DNA of 6,779 nucleotides from Flavipsychrobacter stenotrophus (lineage in GTDB: Bacteria > Bacteroidota > Bacteroidia > Chitinophagales > Chitinophagaceae): positions 1-6,779 of the forward strand of contig CANCOG010000275.1 of NCBI GenBank assembly GCA_947379685.1, read 5' to 3'. The notes under the pieces were generated by a model. That model was not told where the DNA came from. It ran no database searches and worked only from the letters and a program-made list of their open reading frames with translations. The stretch's first letter is position 1, and every line of letters starts with the position of its first letter. The position numbers were made by a program, and so were the translations under genes. Positions 1 to 4,515 of the stretch are shown here, one piece after another.

Positions 1-1288
1 TGTTACTGGTTATTTCATAATTGAAGGTAGCTCGGGTAATGCTGTAGTCATCGCCTGCAGTACCAGTAATTAATATCTGTTTGCCGGTCACGGTATCCCT
101 GTGCTGCTCCAGTTGAATAACGGGGTATTGATCAGGTATTACCTGCACCTGGTAACGGTAGCTATCGGCCGCCGATGACTCATTGTTGTGCAAAGTAATT
201 GTGTAGGCTGTGTCATTGAGAAAACGGTACTGGTAAGAGTAGGTTGCCGATGCATTAGGCAATGACGTTGGCGCCCCACTTCCAAACTGAATGGAAGCAG
301 CATCGGTATGCTCGGTAAAAAAGGACCAGCTCACAGTCGTTCCGGCAGGCAGGGTCATGTCGCTGAGGCTCGTGCGTGTCTCGTTTTTTTTGCCAGTATA
401 GGCGGGATAGTTGACCTGAACTTTAAACGCTTTAAGCACGGGTTTCTGCACGACCTTCAGGGTATATTCTGTTGAATAGAACCCGGCTGCATAAATGCGG
501 AAGGGCACAGAAGAAGTAAGATTTTTAAATGCGTATTGAAAAGTGTGATTTTCTAGTGGCTGCATGGGTACTTTCTCGCCACCCGCATCTATAAATGCCT
601 CAGCGGGAAGGACGCTTCCGGTTACTTCTATCTTTAGCACGAAATCGGAATTCCGGACGGCGATAAGAGAGGTATTTTTTACCAGAAACTGAAAAGGAGC
701 TGGCTTTTCAAATGCCTTTGTGGGTTGCAGCAAGCGTGAAGACCCTTCACGAAATACGTTAGGCGCAGCCACGAGCAGGAACACACAAACCAGCAACAAG
801 GGCAACAGGTAGGGTAAGTATTTTTTGTTTTTTGAAAGGTCGATAGCCGAAGTCATGGGCACCACCTTAATTTCATTGATCTTCTGGTTAATACTAGCCT
901 CTGCAAGTTCACGACTGGCATAGCCGTTATCCTGATTTTTAAGCTGGAGTATGTTCAGCAATTTATCGCTCACTTCTGTAAAATGCCTGCCAATAATAGT
1001 GGCCGCCTGCTCATGCGAAATAACACTGCCCAGCCTGGCCATTTTTGCCAGTGGGATAACAACCCAGGCAATGAGCGATGCCGCACCCAGCGTAACAAAT
1101 ACCGAAAGTATGCTGATACGGGCCCAGACAGGAAGGTACAGATAATACTCTCCCACACTCATGATGAGCACATAAGCCAGCAGGCAACTCAGAAAAACAA
1201 GCGTTCCCCTGATCACTTTATTTGCGTAATATTTGCGTATAAACGCATCAAGACTGGCGATCAGCCAATCGTAATTATTCATTGACAT
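1..1288 (-). CDS. DUF4175-family multi-domain membrane protein, N-terminal part (C-terminus beyond left edge)
   Basis: The minus-strand frame is open from position 1288 to the window edge (429 complete codons, no stop), so the gene is partial at its 3' end. The protein starts MSMNNYDWLIASLDAFIRKY, has two hydrophobic segments near residues 26-44 and 58-80, a soluble stretch (SHEQAATIIGRHFTEVSDKLLN, residues 91-112), a third membrane segment at about 157-175, and then a long beta-rich region containing YPAYTGKK (294-301) and DDYSITRATFNY (413-424). This order, with the N-terminal helix pair, the HF-EVSDKLLN stretch, YPAYTGK and a DDYG-like motif, matches what I recall of the Bacteroidota DUF4175 proteins, which are usually around 1,100 residues, so over half is missing here. 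Its molecular role is unknown; it should sit in the inner membrane with a large periplasmic part. An in-frame stop at 1304-1306 limits the start to ATG at 1288 or ATG at 1282; the second gives MNNYDW, which fits the family start equally well. It is transcribed divergently from the NHL genes. The family call is from memory, not from a search. Confidence 0.85.
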   Translation of the reverse strand, partial: MSMNNYDWLIASLDAFIRKYYANKVIRGTLVFLSCLLAYVLIMSVGEYYLYLPVWARISILSVFVTLGAASLIAWVVIPLAKMARLGSVISHEQAATIIGRHFTEVSDKLLNILQLKNQDNGYASRELAEASINQKINEIKVVPMTSAIDLSKNKKYLPYLLPLLLVCVFLLVAAPNVFREGSSRLLQPTKAFEKPAPFQFLVKNTSLIAVRNSDFVLKIEVTGSVLPAEAFIDAGGEKVPMQPLENHTFQYAFKNLTSSVPFRIYAAGFYSTEYTLKVVQKPVLKAFKVQVNYPAYTGKKNETRTSLSDMTLPAGTTVSWSFFTEHTDAASIQFGSGAPTSLPNASATYSYQYRFLNDTAYTITLHNNESSAADSYRYQVQVIPDQYPVIQLEQHRDTVTGKQILITGTAGDDYSITRATFNYEITSN

Positions 1289-1588
1289 AATAGATACCGC
1301 AATTTAAGGTAAAAATATCAGGAGGAAAGGTTAAAATGTTTAGGAGTGATTTTTCGTCCGGATGGCGCCCCGATGTCACTGAACTGATTCTGCAACGTCG
1401 CAGCCTTTGAACAAAAGGTATCGAACAAGTACATATAGCAATTTTCAAAACACGCCTATCTTGCACCCAACCTAACAGGCTGCTTATGTGTCTATATGTA
1501 TACCCCTCTCGACCACTACAAATACAACCCTCAATATATTCATTAAATTTATTTCGAAAGTATTAGTTTTGTACTGAATAGCTGTCTT
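1289..1588. other. Divergent intergenic region
   Basis: This 300-base stretch separates the leftward membrane-protein gene from the rightward NHL gene. Its right end is AT-rich and carries the promoter-like element at 1564-1571. On the minus side I could not find a convincing TAnnTTTG element ahead of the membrane-protein gene. It contains a 9-base inverted repeat (TACATATAG at 1430-1438 and CTATATGTA at 1492-1500, 53 bases apart) and a 24-codon open frame at 1336-1410 behind an AGGAGG; both are described under findings and neither is claimed as functional. No RNA gene or mobile-element end is recognisable. Confidence 0.7.
1564..1571 (+). promoter_or_regulatory. Bacteroidota-type -7 promoter element (TAGTTTTG) for the first NHL gene
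   Basis: TAGTTTTG is an exact match to TAnnTTTG, the -7 consensus read by the primary sigma factor of Bacteroidota. It lies 17 bases before the ATG at 1589, which predicts transcription starting around 1576-1580 and a leader of only about 10 bases. The matching -33 element (TTTG/TTG about 19-21 bases upstream) is not clear: the region near 1538-1550 is AT-rich (ATTCATTAAATTT) without a TTG. Eight-base matches arise by chance in AT-rich DNA, so this is a reasonable candidate and not a certainty. Confidence 0.5.
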
Positions 1589-4309
1589 ATGAAAAAATTT
1601 CTTCTTTCCCTCTTATCTGTAACACTGTTTTATGGCGTTTCAATTGCGCAAACTATTACAACTATAGCAGGAAATGGCAGTGCCGGGTATAGTGGCGATG
1701 GAGGGGCGGCGACGGCTGCAACTTTATTTTATCCGCATGGATTGTCATTTGACCCATATGGCAATCTGTATGTTGCCGACGAGCACAATCACAGAATAAG
1801 AAAAATAAGTTCTTCAGGAATAATTTCTACGGTAGCTGGAACAGGGACAGCTGGTTTTAGTGGTGATGGCGGGCCTGCAACGAATGCAATGATAGATCAA
1901 CCTTATGACGTCGCCTGCGATGCCGTCGGCGACATCTACATTTCAGATTATAATAATAATCGGATTAGAATGGTTAATACATCCGGCGTTATTACGACCG
2001 TAGCTGGAACTGGAGCCGCTTCATCTACTGGCGACGGCGGCCCGGCAACTGCGGCCACATTGTACAATCCGTGTGGGTTGACCATTGACGCTTTTGGCAA
2101 TATCTACTTTGGACAAGAACACAGTGAAATTGTTCGCAAAATCAACGCGGCAGGCATAATCAGCACCTACGCAGGTACCGGCAGCATCGGGTTTAGCGGG
2201 GATGGCGGGGCCGCAACGAATGCCGCACTACATAGCCCAAACTATGTTTGCGCAGATGCAATTGGCAATTTGTATATTTCGGACAATGGCAATCACAGAG
2301 TTAGAAAAGTCGACACGGCAGGAATTATTACAACTTTTGCAGGAAATGGATCTTCGTCATTTGGAGGAGATGGTGGCCCTGCGACTGCGGCCCAATTAAG
2401 TTACCCAGCCGGAATTATCATTGACTACAATGGAAATGTCTTGATTTCAGATTACAACAATAACCGGATTAGAAAAGTTGACGGAGCTGGAATCATCTCG
2501 ACAATAGCGGGAACCGGATCTTCATCGTATAGTGGAGATGGGTCTCCAGCCACATCGGCCGGAGTTAATCCAACTGGTCTTGTTTTTGATCTAATAGGCA
2601 ATTTGTACATAGCCGATTATCAGAATAATCGAATTCGAAAAGTCCAAAGTGGGGCAACATATATTTCTGATAGTTTCAAGATTTTCCTTGACAAATATTG
2701 CAGCGGCCCCCAAATTAAAATAGTGCCCAACCATTATACTGCAGGAATGTATGTGAAAACCTATTTTGGCGACAGCTACACCGATAGTACTCTTGTTCCA
2801 AGTGCTGGTGTCGCTGTAATCAATCATTCCTATGGCAGCAATGGCACCTATTCTATCAAACAAGTACTGTATAGTGGAAGTACCATTGTCGATTCATTTC
2901 AGTTTACTTACAGTCATCTGTTGTGCAACTCCTTTTCTGTCAAATTCTATTACGATGCAAATAGCAATTGTGTAAAAGACACTTCTGATGATTTTATTGG
3001 ACAGCCGGTAACGGTTGAAATAGATTCAAACGGAACAGCTATTGATACTGTGTCTGCGACCAGCGGTCTGTATTATATGGCCTATGGAGCAGTTGGAGAT
3101 GTATATGGATTCAAAATTATTTCTGGCCCTGCTGGCTTCCATGCGACTTGTCCTACTTCGGGTATTGTATATGACACGATTGGTACAGGCACATATTCAG
3201 CACCCATTCAATATGTGGGCATGGAGTGTATTACCTCAACAAACTTCGATCTTGCCGTATTTCCGGTTATCTATGGCTCGACTATAAACGACCAGTACAG
3301 CTCAATCTATGTGCAAAACAGCTATTGCATGCCGGTAAATGCAACAGTCACCCTGCATTATAGCCAGAAATATGACGATGCACCACGCGACATATCTCCG
3401 TCGCCTACGTCAGTAACGGCAGGTACTATAACCTGGAATTTAAGTTCGTTATCTGGTGCGTTACCCGCTCCAATAAAGCTTGGTTACGGACTCTGGCATA
3501 GCTCGGCTGTTTTAAACGTAGGAGACACTGTACATTCCTCGTTTTTTGTCGCTCCGGATACCGGGGATGTTGATACCAGCAACAATCATGATGAAGTTAT
3601 TGATACGGTTCGCGGTGGCTTTGACCCCAATGAGATATCCGTAAAACCTGCTGGCTGCATTGCCTCCGGCACTACCCCAACCCAGCTCACTTACACTATC
3701 AATTTCGAAAATACGGGTAATGATACGGCACACAATATTTATGTGATGGATACCCTTTCTGATTATGTGGATGTTTCCAGCATGCGGCTGGTGATGAGCT
3801 CGCACGAAATGTATATCTCCAAACTGAAGGATGCTCTAGGGCACAACATTTTAAAATTTGACTTCCCCACTATTAACCTGCTGGATAGTTCGCACCATGG
3901 CAAGTGTGATGGCGCGGTTATCTTTAATATCAATACCAAACCGGGCCTTGCCACGGGTACGAACATCAATAACCGTGCAGGTATTTACTTTGATGTAAAT
4001 GCTGTTGTAATGACCAATCAAGTTACTAATGGAATTGGTTGCCCTGTGGTAAATGATGTAAAACCAGTTAGTAATAACAATACAATTGACATCTACCCCA
4101 ACCCTGTTAATAATGTGCTGCATATTAAACTTGATGCTGAAAAATATCAATCGTATACCATCAGCAACAGTTTTGGAAGTTCACTCCTATCCGGAACGCT
4201 AACTGGCAATAATACGCAACTGAACATTCAAACATTACCAGCGGGGCTTTATTTTATTAACCTGAAAGGCGATGGAGGTAATGAGGTGAGGAAGTTTGTG
4301 AAATGGTAG
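1589..4309 (+). CDS. Secreted NHL-repeat beta-propeller protein with DUF7619-type domain and T9SS type A sorting domain
   Basis: Complete 906-residue protein, ATG to TAG. Residues 1-20 are a Sec signal peptide (MKKFLLSLLSVTLFYGVSIA, cleavage before Q21, as is common in Bacteroidota where a new N-terminal Gln can become pyroglutamate). Residues 22-353 are six NHL blades of the form G-I-I-T-T-V-A-G ... SGDGG-PAT ... GNLYIADYNNNRIRKV, repeating every 56 residues. Next come a PKD-like domain (about 360-445; FGD at 393-395, HSYGSNGTYSIK at 413-424), an SdrD/prealbumin-like domain (about 447-530; YYDANSNCVKD at 454-464, a calcium-loop-like DxNxN...D), a CARDB/DUF11-like domain (about 550-675), a DUF7619-type domain (about 677-815; FDPNEISVKP, YTINFENTGNDTAHNI, NRAGIYFD) and a T9SS type A sorting domain (about 832-906; IDIYPNPVNN, ending RKFVKW). 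It should therefore be exported by Sec and passed over the outer membrane by T9SS. No catalytic residues are apparent; a binding or adhesion role is inference. Blade 3 has lost the usual ADxxNxRIRK ending (it reads FGQEHSEIVRKI). The next gene is its tandem paralogue. The start is fixed by the signal peptide. Confidence 0.94.
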   Translation: MKKFLLSLLSVTLFYGVSIAQTITTIAGNGSAGYSGDGGAATAATLFYPHGLSFDPYGNLYVADEHNHRIRKISSSGIISTVAGTGTAGFSGDGGPATNAMIDQPYDVACDAVGDIYISDYNNNRIRMVNTSGVITTVAGTGAASSTGDGGPATAATLYNPCGLTIDAFGNIYFGQEHSEIVRKINAAGIISTYAGTGSIGFSGDGGAATNAALHSPNYVCADAIGNLYISDNGNHRVRKVDTAGIITTFAGNGSSSFGGDGGPATAAQLSYPAGIIIDYNGNVLISDYNNNRIRKVDGAGIISTIAGTGSSSYSGDGSPATSAGVNPTGLVFDLIGNLYIADYQNNRIRKVQSGATYISDSFKIFLDKYCSGPQIKIVPNHYTAGMYVKTYFGDSYTDSTLVPSAGVAVINHSYGSNGTYSIKQVLYSGSTIVDSFQFTYSHLLCNSFSVKFYYDANSNCVKDTSDDFIGQPVTVEIDSNGTAIDTVSATSGLYYMAYGAVGDVYGFKIISGPAGFHATCPTSGIVYDTIGTGTYSAPIQYVGMECITSTNFDLAVFPVIYGSTINDQYSSIYVQNSYCMPVNATVTLHYSQKYDDAPRDISPSPTSVTAGTITWNLSSLSGALPAPIKLGYGLWHSSAVLNVGDTVHSSFFVAPDTGDVDTSNNHDEVIDTVRGGFDPNEISVKPAGCIASGTTPTQLTYTINFENTGNDTAHNIYVMDTLSDYVDVSSMRLVMSSHEMYISKLKDALGHNILKFDFPTINLLDSSHHGKCDGAVIFNINTKPGLATGTNINNRAGIYFDVNAVVMTNQVTNGIGCPVVNDVKPVSNNNTIDIYPNPVNNVLHIKLDAEKYQSYTISNSFGSSLLSGTLTGNNTQLNIQTLPAGLYFINLKGDGGNEVRKFVKW
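1652..2647 (+). repeat. Six NHL-blade coding repeats of 168 bases each
   Basis: The SGDGG-type loop begins at bases 1691, 1859, 2027, 2195, 2363 and 2531, exactly 168 bases (56 codons) apart each time. The A-G of the T-V-A-G strand keeps the same spacing. The third, fifth and sixth loops read TGDGG, GGDGG and SGDGS. The sixth blade is one residue shorter in the segment after the loop (ATSAGVNPTGLVFD). Six blades would suit a closed six-bladed propeller, with no obvious extra or missing blade. Confidence 0.9.
3617..3862 (+). repeat. Copy A of the near-identical DUF7619-type coding segment
   Basis: These 82 codons align without gaps to 6532-6777 in the downstream paralogue. By hand I count about 35 base differences in 246 (roughly 86% identity), most of them at silent third positions, and 6 amino-acid differences in 82. 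Bases 3734-3772 (13 codons, N-I-Y-V-M-D-T-L-S-D-Y-V-D) are identical in both copies. The match is cut by the window edge and may continue. Confidence 0.9.
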
Positions 4310-4314
4310 GTTTC

Positions 4315-4343
4315 AAAGTAAAAAGTAAAAATAAAAATAAAAA
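4315..4343. repeat. A-rich short tandem repeat after the first NHL gene
   Basis: Just downstream of the stop codon the plus strand reads as repeated units of the kind GTAAAAA, GTAAAAA, TAAAAA, TAAAAA. It is a low-complexity tract of about 29 bases. It is not a classical terminator, since no GC-rich stem precedes it and the run is A, not T, on the coding strand. It could be a length-variable tract, but nothing in one sequence shows that. Confidence 0.6.
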
Positions 4344-4445
4344 GCGCTTAATACAATACAGGTTCTTACGTAGATGGGGTACATCTGCCTGTTTGCAGCC
4401 CACACCTTTTGAGGAAAATCATGTTGCAATTTTCATTGTTAAGGA

Positions 4446-4472
4446 TTTGACAAAAAACTGGCACATATTTTG
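4446..4472 (+). promoter_or_regulatory. Weak Bacteroidota-type promoter candidate for the second NHL gene
   Basis: TTTG at 4446-4449 and TATTTTG at 4466-4472 resemble the -33 (TTTG) and -7 (TAnnTTTG) elements. The -7 element is one base short of the consensus and the 16-base gap is shorter than the usual 19-21. If used, transcription would begin near 4478 and leave a leader of about 38 bases before the ATG at 4516. Confidence 0.35.
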
Positions 4473-4515
4473 TGACACCCTTCACATCTTCCACTTTTTA
4501 ATAACCTTTCAGTTT

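Larger units (their letters stand above)
4310..4515. other. Spacer between the tandem NHL genes
   Basis: This 206-base region contains the A-rich repeat, a small stem AGATG/CATCT with a 5-base loop (about 4374-4388, inside a looser CAGG/CCTG pair), a second stem GAAAAT/ATTTTC with a 9-base loop (4414-4434), and a promoter candidate near 4446-4472. Neither stem is followed by a long T-run, so no rho-independent terminator is called. The length and the separate promoter candidate suggest the second gene can be transcribed on its own, though readthrough from the first is not excluded. Confidence 0.6.

Noticed and set aside
951..1285. Open frames of 62-100 codons on both strands (951-1145 +, 983-1285 +, 970-1158 -)
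   Set aside because: They lie inside the DUF4175-type gene in other frames, and the main frame has clear membrane segments and family motifs. These have none.
1275..1466. 63-codon minus-strand frame overlapping the start of the membrane-protein gene
   Set aside because: It has no recognisable motif, lies in a different frame, has odd composition, and is readily explained by chance in the intergenic region.
1652..2647. The regular 168-base repeat as a CRISPR or non-coding tandem array
   Set aside because: The period is a whole number of codons, the repeats differ mostly at silent sites, and they translate to NHL blades.
2202..4150. Shadow frames within the first NHL gene (2202-2399 +, 2591-2863 -, 3042-3287 +, 3512-3805 -, 3763-3969 -, 3851-4150 -)
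   Set aside because: The 906-residue frame has a coherent domain order throughout; the others are low-complexity by-products.
4374..4434. Small stems AGATG/CATCT and GAAAAT/ATTTTC as a transcription terminator
   Set aside because: The stems are short, one is AT-only apart from its ends, and neither is followed by a run of T residues.
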